NCBI GenBank assembly: GCA_963978545.1
Contig: OZ021722.1
Span: 62,001 to 126,000 of the forward strand
DNA: 64,000 nt
Direction of reading: 5' to 3'
Origin: Linyphia triangularis
Taxonomy: Eukaryota > Arthropoda > Arachnida > Araneae > Linyphiidae
The notes below the pieces were generated by a model. It did no database searches and was not told where the DNA came from. It saw nothing but the letters and a program-made list of their open reading frames with translations. How positions within the stretch are numbered: the stretch's first letter is position 1; every line of letters starts with the position of its first letter. The position numbers and the translations under genes are program-made. This document shows, one piece after another, positions 1-10,430 of the stretch.

Positions 1-637
1 GTTTTCCCAGCTTTTGAAATAATATGTGGATAAGTATCAAGAATACTTGATACTTTTGCCCCTCTTCAAAAATCTGCAAAAATGTGTTTTTTTAATAAAA
101 GGCCATTTTGTAATGTTCTATAGAAAAAGAAAAAAGCATATACACTGACACTATCCTTCCCCAAGTGAGAATCAAGTGTGGCAATTTCATAAAATTATAT
201 ACTATTTTAAAGTGTTGTAATAAGTAATTTTTTAATGATGATATTACTGGTATAGGCTCTTTTTTTATTATTATTAAAATTTGCCTTCTTCATTTTAGTT
301 CATAAAAATAGATCTTTTAGTATAATATTGAAACATGGTTTGTACGTAACCTTGAAAAGTGCTTGAAAAATATGTTTGAATTTCATTTTATTTGTTAAAA
401 ATATAGTCTCTGGAAAAATTTTGGTTAAAAAAATGAGCAAAATCCTTCGAATTTAGTTAAGAAAATCAGCAACCAGGAATCAACGAGATCATACGAAATT
501 GCATCATTCCTTGCTGCTTTCCCCTTTGGCAGTGCGGTGCGTGTTGGGAATGAACAATACGATGCAACATGTCTGAAAATTGGTTTACTCTGATCAAATC
601 TAGTGATCTTTGTTTTGTTTTTGTGCACTGTTTAAAA
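1..637. other. AT-rich flank with the non-coding left part of a dispersed element
   Basis: No credible coding sequence is visible. The part from about 340 to 480 resembles 31640-31800 by eye; both contain the run ATCAGCAACCAGGA. It therefore looks like the non-coding left part of the element whose decayed transposase follows at 638. Confidence 0.5.
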
Positions 638-1650
638 ATGGCAGGAAAATGCATTTTCAATTCAAGTTCATTAGAAAAACTGGAACGTAATTCATGATTC
701 CTAAGTGTTGGATCCGCATTTTGCATTATGTACTTTGTGTTGCCAAAAATTGCAGCACAATATGAATAGGAATGCAAGTATGAATATGATGTACAGTATG
801 AATATGATGCACAGTATGAAAAATTGCAGCACTGTATGTTCGTGCTATATAAAGCCATGTAAAGAGCAAAAATCACGTGGATTAGGTTGTATAAGAATTT
901 CGATGAGAGTTCTTGGAACTATTTCTAATGATAAAAAATACCACTAAAGCAGATATTGTCCGCAACAATCAAGTCGTCATTGATATCATCTCACGCAAGC
1001 ACAATGGATGTACGTTGTATTTTAAAACAAAGTTTTAGGTGCTGAAATACTATAGACATTGAAAATCATAAATAATCATGGCTTTTTTAAATTAAACGAA
1101 AACACTGATAAATAATTTTGTCTCATATTCACCGATAGCACGATTCGATCTAAATTTTCATGTGGGGGCAATAAAATATGCTGTATTTGAAATAAAGTCT
1201 TATCTTCAGAGTGTATTAGAAGACAGATTAATCACTGACAATTTTGTACTGTTATTTGACGAAAGTTTCAATAGGATGAAAAAGAAATAAATAAATGGAT
1301 ATTCTCTTCCGAAATTGATGTAATAGGTAACCAAGCAAGTGCTACCTACTTTACTTCTGTTTTAAGAGACATAGTACAGTAGCCCCTCAATGTATTATTT
1401 TTTTTGTCAGAAAGCAAGCTAAATGCCCAATATATTGGGCGAAATGATGAAATGTAAAATTGGGATATCAGAAAAAAATGAGAGACAAAGAAAAGCTCAA
1501 TATATCCGAATATGCGATGAGGGGTTACTGTACTGCTTCTGATGTACTCGGACAATTTTTTTTCTTCGATTGTGACCTTAAAATGTTCTTCTATTATAAC
1601 CTAAAAAACATTTTTTGCATTTACTCTATTTGAACAAGCACCCTTTGCCG
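638..1650 (+). pseudogene. Decayed hAT/ZBED-like transposase-derived gene
   Basis: The reading starts at an ATG at 638 (MAGKCIFNSS) and passes through a Cys-rich segment (FALCTLCCQKL, about 715-755). It then runs, with several frame changes and stops, through ILWTLKIINN-like and FDES-N (about 1255-1275) segments, and through ATYFTSV and TASDVLGQFF on the two sides of a small insertion. The order BED-like Cys cluster, then an LFDESLN-type motif, then a TADDVL-type motif is what I know from hAT-related ZBED-type proteins common in arthropods. The coding frame resumes on the far side of the 154-bp insertion at 1377-1530, so that insertion came later. It is certainly broken; the family assignment is from memory of motifs only. 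Confidence 0.45.
1377..1530. mobile_element. Tigger/pogo-type MITE, 154 bp
   Basis: The ends are inverted: CAGTAGCCCCTC on the left and GAGGGGTTACTG on the right, with one mismatch over 12 bp. A TA dinucleotide flanks each side (1375-1376 and 1531-1532). TA target duplication and CAGTA-CCCCTC ends are the signature of the pogo/Tigger branch of Tc1/mariner. No coding capacity. It sits inside the decayed transposase gene above. Confidence 0.85.
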
Positions 1651-2079
1651 GAAAAAAAATGTAAATGTTTTGGAAAATTAATATATATTTTTTTTTAGTG
1701 TTTATTTGTGTTAATACTGCTTGAATTTTTTCCTTCAAGTGTATAAATCATGTGAAATAAATTATTTTATAATGATGAATTAACTGCTTAGTGCTCTTCC
1801 TTTTTCTATAAAATGAATTTAAAACTAATTACTTTATTTTGTAAATCAAAATAGTTTGAGAAAAATTATTGTGTGGCATGGAGATAAGTTCCTATTTTCA
1901 GTGGGTAGATTATGAAAAATGTGGTGTCTGGAAATCTTAGGCCCATTTCCCCTCCCCTATGAGTTCATCCACCGAGTCTCGATGAGGGAATTCTGGTCAT
2001 CTCGTGAGGTTGCCAGTTGTTGAGAAGGCCCATCTTAGAGCTCTGCAATGAGTGGCACCAGTAATTCATCATGGGACAC

Positions 2080-2941
2080 GTAAATGGAGTACCCTGCAAT
2101 TTGATTATCGATACTGGAGCCAATCATCTGGAAAGATTTGACTCAACAACTGGAGGGAAGACTCATTTGGACACCGCCCTGCATTACCCTCCAAACTGTA
2201 TCCGGTGATAAAATCAACATCCATTTAAAACTGAACATCAACATCACGTTCGGGAGTGTTACTTATCATCACACGGCATATGTGGCTGATTTTATAGACA
2301 CTTGTGTACTCAGACTGGACTTTTTAAGGAAATATAGCTTTTCCTTGGACTTTAAGAACAATGAGCTGCATTCAGTTTCTGAGGACATAGCCTTATTTGG
2401 AATCAAAGAGAGTGAAGTTAAATCTGTCCATCAAATAATAGCTAAAAATGGCATCACATTACCTGCAAGAACAGAATTATTACTTCCTAGATACGTAGCT
2501 GAAAATAAGAGTTTCCTAAATGGCATAATGGAGTACCCTGAAAATCACAACAGCCCCCAAAGGAGTACTGGTAGCCTCAACTCTCGTCACATTTCAAGGA
2601 CTGCCATACCTGTGAGGCTTGCCAATGTGAGTGATAAAGCGAAAGTCATGAAGAAAGATGAAGTGTTAGCCACATGTACTCCAGTAACTTGCATAAATTG
2701 AATTAGCAATCCTCCAGTCATTGTGTCTTCAGAGAACTTAACATTAGAGCTATTGCAGAATACACCGTTAAACAAAAAAGAAAGAAGTGCTGCCCTACTG
2801 GTCATCCAAGAATTCCAAGATGTCTTTTCCTGCACATCCTCGGATGTCGGACGAACAAGTTTGACGCATCATAGAATTGATACAGGAGACCACCCACCTA
2901 TCAAGCAACACCCTACTTCGTTTTCCAGCATGATCCCTTAA
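2080..2941 (+). pseudogene. Ty3/gypsy retropepsin and start of RT linker, relic
   Basis: An aspartic protease start with IIDTGAN at about 2104-2124 is followed, after a frame change near 2135, by a long stretch with TLQTVSG, HHTAYVAD and CVLRLDFLRKY (2190-2340), the usual flap and C-terminal strand of Ty3 retropepsins. After a stop at 2701 a linker ends in RIDTGDHPPIKQHP (2872-2915), the conserved entry to the Ty3 reverse transcriptase, and then the similarity stops. It resembles the protease of the Ty3 element at 46057-49769 (shared phrases such as TVSGG and YVADIVD), so it is probably the same broad lineage. It has no LTRs nearby and is a truncated relic. Confidence 0.8.
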
Positions 2942-3094
2942 GAACTCTTTTTCAAGCATTAAGAGACACATTGCAGGAATGCGAAGTAAAGTCAACTCTT
3001 GCACTGCCTTATGCAAAATGTACATAATTTTCCCTTTTTACATAGTTAATACTATAAAATATTTACAAATATACAGAGTTTTCGTTACAATATG

Positions 3095-3430
3095 TTGTCC
3101 TAAAGCTCCTAATAATCCTTTTTATTTCTTCTTAAAATTGTACTTAAATTTTTTGATAATTTCCTTCAATAAATTAAAAGCATCCAAAATTTCCCAATTT
3201 CCAATGAAAGAACCCAGATATTTCTCAGAGGAAAAAATCTGTTCTGTGATTTTAATTATTAGTTATTCAATTTTTTAAAAATATCTTTGAAAAGAATGTC
3301 TATGTTAGAAGTCAACTGTAAAAGAAATATCCCTAAAAGTTTGGAATCAACCCTAAAATTTTTTCCTAATTCTCCTGGAAATATTTTTTTGGAATTATCC
3401 CTAAAATTCCTATTTAATTTTTTTAGAAAA
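3095..3430 (+). repeat. Dispersed repeat, copy 1 (second copy near 34.9 kb)
   Basis: AT-rich non-coding DNA that resembles 34850-35170: both have an ATTGTACTT-AATTTTTTGATAAT segment, a run ending AGAGG-GAAAATCT, and then serial TCCCTAAAATTTTT-like phrases. No coding frame is supported. Confidence 0.5.
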
Positions 3431-3574
3431 CTCACTGCACCCCCTTTTAGTACAAAGAGTTTAACCTGTTTGACAGAATCTTTGATATTTGAATAGTAAG
3501 TCTAAAATATCCTCTTTTTCTTTTCCTCTTGCAATTCAAATCTGTTTACGAGTAGAAAAAGAGATGGCTTATTC

Positions 3575-4090
3575 TGATTTGATTTTATGTGTGTTGGTCA
3601 ATTAGGGCAAATCTGCAGAGACCTAGTTTACCTCCTAACCAACATCCAATGGGGCTGAAACTTGGCAGATAGATTCAATGACAATGCATTCTATCAAATT
3701 GACACTGTCATTAAAAGGTCGCTTTTACGGAATACTAATAAACCAACTTGAGATCTCCAATCACGCTGAAATAGTATTTAACCAATCACTGAAGAAACTT
3801 TCTTGTTGCCAAAATTATTTTAATAAATAAATAATGAAATTGTTTTAATTTGAATAAATAAAAGTTATTTGGATGTGAATGCATAAATTTGCATTTATTT
3901 TTTAATGAAGAAATTTTGAAATGTAGTTTACCGCATATTTTGCTGATAGAAATGTTTTTAATATTTAAAATTAGATGCAAACACCAAGCACACGCTGACA
4001 TCATAAACGGCGCTATGTTAAAGAATATAACGATTGGTAATGCATATAAAAGATTTATATTATAGACTTTGTTTTTATTGTTTATATTAG
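3575..4090 (+). repeat. Exon-adjacent dispersed repeat R, copy 1
   Basis: It contains the family phrases GGGCTGAAACTTGGCAGATA (about 3652), CAATGCATTCTATCAAATT, AAAGGTCGCTTTTACGGAAT and ACTTTGTTTTTATTG near the end. Other copies are at 25876, 28096, 34085 and 41511. This copy runs directly into the Nudix exon at 4091: its terminal TTATATTAG is the splice acceptor. Confidence 0.7.
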
Positions 4091-4252
4091 TTTGAGATGG
4101 CTTCCCATGTTTGTTTCAGCTTCATGTTTGAAGACGAGAGGGGTATCTTCCCGGAGACCTTGTTTGTGTTTGATGTGGAAATCCCAACAAGTTTCACTCC
4201 CACAAACAGTGACAACGAAGTCGAAAGTTTTCATCTACTATCTGTCGACGAG
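4091..4252 (+). CDS. Nudix hydrolase (DUF4743/NUDT20-24 type), internal exon
   Basis: This exon has 54 whole codons, an acceptor TTATATTAG before 4091 and a donor GTATCT after 4252. It encodes the part of the Nudix fold after the Nudix box, including FEDERGIFPETLFVFD, then NSDNEVESFHLLSVDE. In this family (plant NUDT20/24, yeast YJR142W and arthropod relatives) the segment carries the conserved ERG-FP-T-FVYD and DGEV-F-L motifs. The Nudix box itself must be in an upstream exon, which I did not find. Phase 0 at the 3' end matches phase 0 at 26312, and the joined protein reads VDE-LKKVIVTDDF without a break. Family members hydrolyse nucleoside-diphosphate-linked substrates; the substrate here is not deducible. 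Confidence 0.85.
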
Positions 4253-4647
4253 GTATCTTCCACTGATTTACTGATTTTTTACTTTAGAAGAGTTGCCTTA
4301 ACCTGTTTCTGCCCAGCTTCATAGTTATAGGACAGTTCATTTTCATCATTATAAATAAAGCTATTCAAGCCTATTCTTTTCCTACCCCCTGAAGAGTAAT
4401 GGTTTCGCCCTACTTGCTTAAACTGATTTGGACCGGATGGAAGCATTTTTCAGCCAGCTGCAGACACGTAAACTTTGCCATTTTCATGATTTTTCTTGCT
4501 GAATTTCATTGTAATCGTACGAAAAGGTTTTAAAGGTAAGTTTAGATATTTTTTCAGAATTTACATTTCAGATATTCCATTAACAGATATCTTATAATGT
4601 TTTAAAATTATTTTTACTTTTATTAGTTTTAATTACAAATTTAAACT

Positions 4648-4675
4648 ACTGTCCTAAAAATAGGACGCTGGGCGG
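4648..4675. repeat. piggyBac left TIR, internally palindromic
   Basis: The repeat ends in GACGCTGGGCGG and contains GTCCTA-AAAA-TAGGAC (4651-4666), itself a small palindrome. Its partner is 6587-6614. Confidence 0.85.
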
Positions 4676-4721
4676 ATTCGTTAAATTTTCTGATATTTAG
4701 TTTATTTCTTAGGTGCTCAAG

Positions 4722-6438
4722 ATGTTGCGGAAAAAAGTTTTTAAAACTGCCGAGGAAGTTGTAGAATATCTATTTTCGAAGGAATTAGAGTCCGAAATGA
4801 TTGCTCTGCCACCTGAAGTAGATGAATTAACAGATGAAGAAGGTTTTGATGACACTGAAACTCTTAACCCATCTGTAAGAGACGTTGCAGGTAGTATTGA
4901 AATTCCTGTACCTTATGAAAACCATGATGATCATAGAGAGAAAGATTTATCAAAATAAGTAAAAAGCAAAGTTGCTCGGAATCAGGATCAAATACACGTA
5001 AGAAAGGTAAAAAAGAGTTAATAGCAGATTGTAAAAAAGTTCCGCCAAATTATATTTTTTCTCATGATAGTATTGCCTTAAAAATAAACTATGAAAAAGC
5101 TGTAAGCACTTTAAAGGGTCTATCGCCTGTAGAAGTTTTTGATGAATTTTTGTCTCCGACATATTTGGAGCATATTTTAATAGAAACAGAAAAATACGCC
5201 AAACAATGGAAAACAAACCATATTTTTCCTTAACAACTGAAGAATTAAAAGCATTTATCAGTTTTTTGATTTTCTCTGGATATCATACACTATCAAGTGA
5301 ACGTGACTATTGGTCAGATGAAGAAGATTTAATGGTTCCTATAGTAAAAAACTCAATGACTAGAAACAGATACTTAGAAATAAAATCTATGATTCATTTT
5401 GCTGATAATAATGAATCCGAGTCCCAAACAAATGACAGAGCTTTTAAAATTCAAAAATTAATTACTGAAATAAATGCAAATTTTCAGAAATTTTTGACAA
5501 GCATCTATCTATTGATGAAATGATGAATCGATATTATGGTCATCATTACTTCAAGCAATACATTAAAGGTAAACCCATAAGGTTTGGGTATAAGGTGGGA
5601 ACAATGGCTACTGCTATAATTTTGATTTGTATTGCGGAAGTTGTCGATGCTGCTTCTACCGTGGTTCTTTTAAAAGAGCCTTTGGGAACTCGAGTTGTAA
5701 AAAAATGCCAGTTACTGATCCCAATAGTCATATGGTTTATTTTTAATCCCTTGAATTTGTTGACCTAAGAAAGAGTGGATTTCGAGCAACAGGTACAATA
5801 AGAAGTGACAGCATTGGCTCCTTGAAATTGAGTCTACTTTCAAAAAGACTAGCCGTAGTTCACATGATTTCTATTTTGATGTGAAAAATAAAATTATTCT
5901 GATAAAATGGAATGATAACGTTACACTTGTGACATAATTAAACCACTAACATCTGTTTCAAGACGTGAAAAAGCTGAAAAAAATAAAATCAAACAGCCAT
6001 GTCTCATAAACAATTATAACAAAAACATGGTTGGTGTAGATTCTCATGATTGGCTTTTAGAGAAACATACCATAAAAATCCGTGGAAAAAAATTGTATTG
6101 GCCAATTTTTACCTGAATCGTAGACATGGCTGTTGTAAATACCTGCGTTATTTACAACATGCAGAGAAAAAGAGTATCAAAGAAATTAGGAGACATATTG
6201 CAATAGCCTATCTAAAAAAAGGCAAGGACAAAAACAAATCAGTAGATCAAGTTATACAATTTCATCTCGAGTGAAGGTAATAGACACTGTTAGACGTGAT
6301 GGAGTTGGCCATATAATTGGTAAAAGAGAAAAACAAAGACGATGTCAAATACAAAATTGTTCGGGAAAACCTCTTACATTTTGCATGAAATGTAATGTAA
6401 CTCTATGTACAAAATGTTTTTCAAATTACCATAAATAG
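4722..6438 (+). pseudogene. piggyBac transposase, multiply broken
   Basis: An ATG at 4722 (MLRKKVF) opens an acidic N-terminus. The frame breaks at about 4958. A segment from about 5000 to 5500 contains LTTEELKAFISFLIFSGYH, typical of the DDE_Tnp_1_7 N-terminal region. The frame then changes near 5495 into SIDEMMNRYYGHHYFKQYI (about 5510), which carries the first catalytic Asp in the IDE context. A later segment NMVGVDSHDWL (about 6026-6058) and KIRGKKLYWPIFT is the conserved C-terminal catalytic region, cut by a TGA. The protein ends with a Cys-rich finger (C-x4-C-x8-C-x2-C-x5-C-x2-C, about 6340-6420) and a stop at 6436-6438. At least four disabling lesions are visible. Confidence 0.85.
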
Positions 6439-6586
6439 TTTGAATATGTTTAAACTTAATAAAAAATGTTAAATTTATTTGTGTTTCATTTTATTTTGCA
6501 TTAAATATTAAAGTTCAATTGTTTGGGAACAGAAACGTAATCAAGTAACTAAAAACAAAGGAGAAGTACTAAGTGTTCAAAAACTT

Positions 6587-6614
6587 CCGCCCAGCGTCCT
6601 ATTTATAGGACAGT
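6587..6614. repeat. piggyBac right TIR
   Basis: Inverted partner of 4648-4675, with one mismatch inside the GTCCTA-TAGGAC palindrome. Confidence 0.85.
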
Positions 6615-6737
6615 AATTATCTCGCATCCTAAATTAATGGTGTGGAGTTTAATTGCATATTAGATTTAATTTCAGTGTTTAGAACATAATTTTAAAAGTT
6701 TTTAACAAAATTTCAATTTTAAATTAAGTTGGACGTT

Positions 6738-7108
6738 AACAGGAATTAATAGTCATTCCTTATACTTGCTAGGTTACAATCTTCTAACCAAGTGCATTAC
6801 TTTGTAGAAAAGATTGGAACATGGTGAGTAGGTATGAAAATGATAATTTAAGGAAATGAGATAAATTAAAAATAGCGTCCAATATATTTTATTTTTTAGT
6901 TTGAAATCCTTATGTCAAAGTATATTCTGGTTTCGTCTTTTACTATTTTTATTTTCATTCATAATAGATAGACAGTAAATGAATTTTTTTTTTGCCATTT
7001 TATTAAGTGAACTTTTTTATACCTGCTCACCAACTTTTTATAGAAAATTGTTTCTAAATGCGCTAGAGTACAGAGTGAGTATCGGGCTTTCTAGGATTTC
7101 CTCTTAAG
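6738..7108. mobile_element. Foldback MITE family A, copy 1
   Basis: The two halves are inverted: GTTACAATCTTCTAACC-AGTGCATT on the left (about 6772) against TTTCTAAATGCGCTAGAGTAC on the right (about 7051), with CTTAAG near the right end. A better-preserved copy is at 27555-27934. No coding capacity. Confidence 0.65.
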
Positions 7109-8300
7109 AGTTCGAAACAATCGAAGGAGAGTTTGTAAATTAAAAATTATTTTATATGCACGTATAACAGCTCACTCATACTTATGCAAATATCACTCTA
7201 CAATTTTTCAATATTCGGGAATACTTATCTTAATAATGTGATTCTGTCTTGTTTGCTTCATTTCATCATGATGAAATTTACTCAGTCTTAAACCCCATTT
7301 TGTAAATCAGTGTCATTCCATATTATAACTCAATTTATGATCTTTTTTGTTGCCTAAATTTGAAAAATGTGTTTAGTGAAAATTAAAAATTCATAGAGTT
7401 GGGTCCAGCATGTGGCAACACTGACGTCAAATTTTTTTTTCGGAAATTTTCCTAATCTTGTTAAGTTAAATTTGAAAGAACAATATGAAATAAGTTTTGT
7501 TTTTACTACTTAGTATTGCTGTGGTTTTGATAAAGATTAGTTGAAGACGTAAATATTTACTAAAAGTGCAAGCTTCTAAAATTAGCTATCTACAGGTTTG
7601 CTTTGTTTTCAAAACAGAGCAAATACTCCGACAAGGGGCAAACAAAAAACAGTTTTTTGCCCGATTGGTAACTTACGGTGAAAAAAGAATGCTTTTATTT
7701 GTTTGCACAAGCTAATATGGATAGAAACAAGCTAATATGAAAACAAGTAAACTTTTCGGTAGGATCTACATGCCATGCATAGCAGATTAGAAATTCTAGT
7801 ATACCTATATTATTATTTATACAGCATGTAACTAATGGCAAGTTTGAAAATGTTTTGCTTGAGCATGAGATAAGGAAGAAAAAAAAATAATTCCAAAACA
7901 AGAGGGATCATTGGATTTTTCGTTACAGCAAGCACAACTTTGATAGTTTTATTTTCTGGCCCTCCTAGAAACATTCCGGTTATGATTGAAACATTTAGTA
8001 ATTTTAAAAGAATACGCTTTTCCATTATTCAGTCAGAGTTTGTCTAAACAAAAGTAGCGTCCAAGAACTTTGAAATAAATAACGTTACTCATCAAAACAT
8101 CATTATGCATTATCTACTCATGCCCAATATAAAGTGTAGTTTCAAGGAAATGTAAAAATATGGATATTTTTCAAATGTTTCTGTAGTGTTTCAGTGCTGC
8201 ATGCTTTTGAGTTTAAAGTGCTATTCACATATTGTAAAATGAGTCTAATGTTAGCGTTTGTTCATTTACCTGAAATATTACTCTTTTTTTTTTATTGAAT
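7109..8300. other. AT-rich intronic DNA, nothing recognisable
   Basis: No credible ORF, tRNA or TE end was seen. There is a small hairpin of GGGCAAA against TTTGCCC around 7637-7665 whose meaning is unknown. Confidence 0.5.
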
Positions 8301-8928
8301 TTAAACAAGAAGACCCGGCTCACACCTTGTGAGTACACCTGAGATACCCTAGCATTTTTCTTTCTTCTTAAGTGCACTGCTTTTTGTTTGACTTTTATTA
8401 TGTTTGCCAGTTTAGATTTTGGTATTTTAATTATTTTGGCTTTTATTTAGTCTTGCATTTCTAATTTACTCACTTCTTTTTGGGTTTGATATTTTAAATT
8501 TGTTTATAACTTATATTTCTTTTGTTTTTGCCAGCTTGCTGGCCTGCACATTTGACGTCTGCGGTGACTCGTAAGGCGGGAAAATGGAATCCTAGGGTTT
8601 CTGTGGCGTCCTACATCAGGACAGGGTTTAGATTCCTGAGGACGCTGCTGCATTCCCTTTGGCCCATGCTTTAGTCGAAACGGGAGGCAGAGTTCGGTCT
8701 AACTCTTGTCAATCGACTGGTAGTACCGGAACACTTTGTGTTGCCGACTGCTCAAGGACAAGAACCAAGTGCTTGAAGTACCAAAAGGCGCTAAACCTGG
8801 CGAAACTTTATTTCGAGTGTTTGGGACGACCTCGCACATCATCTCCTAGTAAGCCTGTGGCTACTACCCTTGTTGGGCTCAGTGGTGGGTGGAGGTGTGT
8901 GTTGAGTGTTTTTATATGATTTTCTATG

Positions 8929-9987
8929 ATGGATTTCCTTACTCTTTTGCACCCCACTGGATGCCTTAATCCTCAAGCAAATACTCAACAATCCTATCAA
9001 CCTAGATACCTTGTAATAAATTCTCCTGAACATGTACTCTGCACAATGTCTCCCTTTTTTATCAGCAAGGCATTTGTGGCAACCCAAAATCTGTAAAAAA
9101 AACCTCAAATCAGGCGATTATCTCATTCAAATAGCTTCACAAATAAAATCTACAAATTTACTTAAAGTAACAAAAATGAGCAATATTTTTTGTATTACAG
9201 TCTCTCCAATAGTTTAAATTCATCCCAAGACGTCATCTCACAATCTGATCTCATTCACGTGAATGAAATTGAAATCCAGGCAGAACTTGCTTTGCAAGGT
9301 GTAACGGAAGTGAAAAGAATCGCCATAAAAAGCGATGACAAAATTATCAACAATAAACATCTTATCTTAACCTTTAGTAAAGTAGATCTCCCAACAGAAA
9401 TAAAAGCTGGTTATCTCAACTGTCCAGTCCGTCCATACATCCCAAATCCACCTTGTTGCTTTCACTGTCAAAAATTCGGCTACTCGAAAAATTCTTGTCA
9501 CAGTGAAGAGACCTGTTCGAGATGTGCTAATACTGGACATTCATTTACTTCCTGTTCTCTTCCACTCAAGTGGCTGAATTGTTCTGGTGATCACTCTGCC
9601 AACTCAAGAGATTGCCCTCAATGGAAAGAGGAAAAAGAAATTCTAAAAGTGAGAGTAATACAAAAAATATCATACTATGAAGCCAAAAAACAAGTAACAA
9701 TTTCACTCTCAAAGCCAGATATCTCTTATTCAACTGCCATTAAGATAACTGCTTGCTCAGTTGGTGTACAAAGCTGTGTGATAACTCAGGGTTCTGCTCT
9801 TCAATCAACATCAAAACCTACCCAAGTTTCAAATAAGCTGCCATCTAGCCCTAAAAAAATCAAAGAAGCAAATAAAAACAGTGTTCCCCCTTCAAAGCCA
9901 TTTATACTTAAAATAACTACTCAAACTAAAAAACCTAGGCCACTATCAAGAACTCCGCCTACAGCTGAAACTTCAAATAAAAACTAA
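8929..9987 (+). pseudogene. LINE ORF1, Gag-like zinc-knuckle protein
   Basis: ATG at 8929 gives MDFLTLLHPTG, and the reading continues to about 9095 (SPFFISKAFVATQN). It breaks there and resumes in another frame before 9190. From 9190 to 9987 it is open: an RRM-like segment with LNSSQDVISQSDL and GVTEVKRIAIK, then YLNCPVRPYIPNPP and a series of zinc knuckles (C-x2-C-x4-S-x4-C; C-x2-C-x4-H-x4-C; a third with the first Cys positions altered) at about 9453-9630, then a Ser/Pro/Lys-rich tail. This is the usual ORF1 of Jockey-clade elements, an RNA-binding chaperone. At least one frameshift is present. Confidence 0.82.
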
Positions 9988-10133
9988 AAATTATCAGACC
10001 ATCGATTTCAAACACTAGTCCTGAAGTAAATGAAACAGGTGAAATGGAAGTTGATAAGGGGCTGGAAACCCCAACAAACCTTCTATCAAAATCTTGAGTC
10101 ATTACTGACCTTTATCCCTCCAAAACCTAAGTA

Positions 10134-10430
10134 ATGGCCAGTAGTCTCCTCTTGTGGAATTCTCATCACAACTCTATTGACAACTCTATTGCGACTTTAT
10201 AATCGCATTTGGGAAGAACATGCTTTTCCTTTGGCTTGGAGACGAGTCATTGTCATCCCTTTTTCAAAATCCGGGAAAGACTCAACTGATATCTGTAACT
10301 ACAGACCAATTGCTCTTACAAGTTACATTTGTAAGGTTTTGGAACGGATGATAAATTCCTGTCTGACTTATATTTTGGAGACAAATGATGTGCTTTCACC
10401 ATTTCAAAGTGGTTTCAGAATAGGTAGGTC
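10134..10430 (+). pseudogene. LINE ORF2 start joined to RT, endonuclease missing
   Basis: ATG at 10134 begins MASSLLLWNSHHNS, the usual first residues of the APE endonuclease of Jockey ORF2. Within 50 bp the sequence is already in the N-terminal RT region, with YNRIWEEHAFPLAWRR, VIPFSKSGKD and NYRPIALTSY (10195-10330), and ends FQSGFRIGRS at the hAT insertion. The whole endonuclease domain, normally several hundred bases, is gone. At the join there is a perfect 12-bp tandem duplication, 10168-10179 and 10180-10191. Confidence 0.8.

Larger units (their letters stand above)
4648..6614 (+). mobile_element. piggyBac DNA transposon, dead copy
   Basis: It is bounded by 28-bp inverted repeats (4648-4675 and 6587-6614) that differ at one base, and it encloses a broken piggyBac transposase. 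A TTAA lies 3 bp outside the left repeat (4641-4644). The matching right-hand TTAA is not intact (the flank reads AATTAT), so the expected TTAA duplication is only half visible. Length 1967 bp is normal for the superfamily. Confidence 0.88.

Noticed and set aside
466..876. 136-codon minus-strand ORF
   Set aside because: It overlaps the plus-strand hAT/ZBED-like relic and includes a low-complexity Tyr/Ser run from short repeats; it reads as an antisense shadow.
950..1020. Upstream Nudix exon
   Set aside because: The translation (NNQVVIDIISRKH) fits the hAT/ZBED-like relic, not a Nudix N-terminus.
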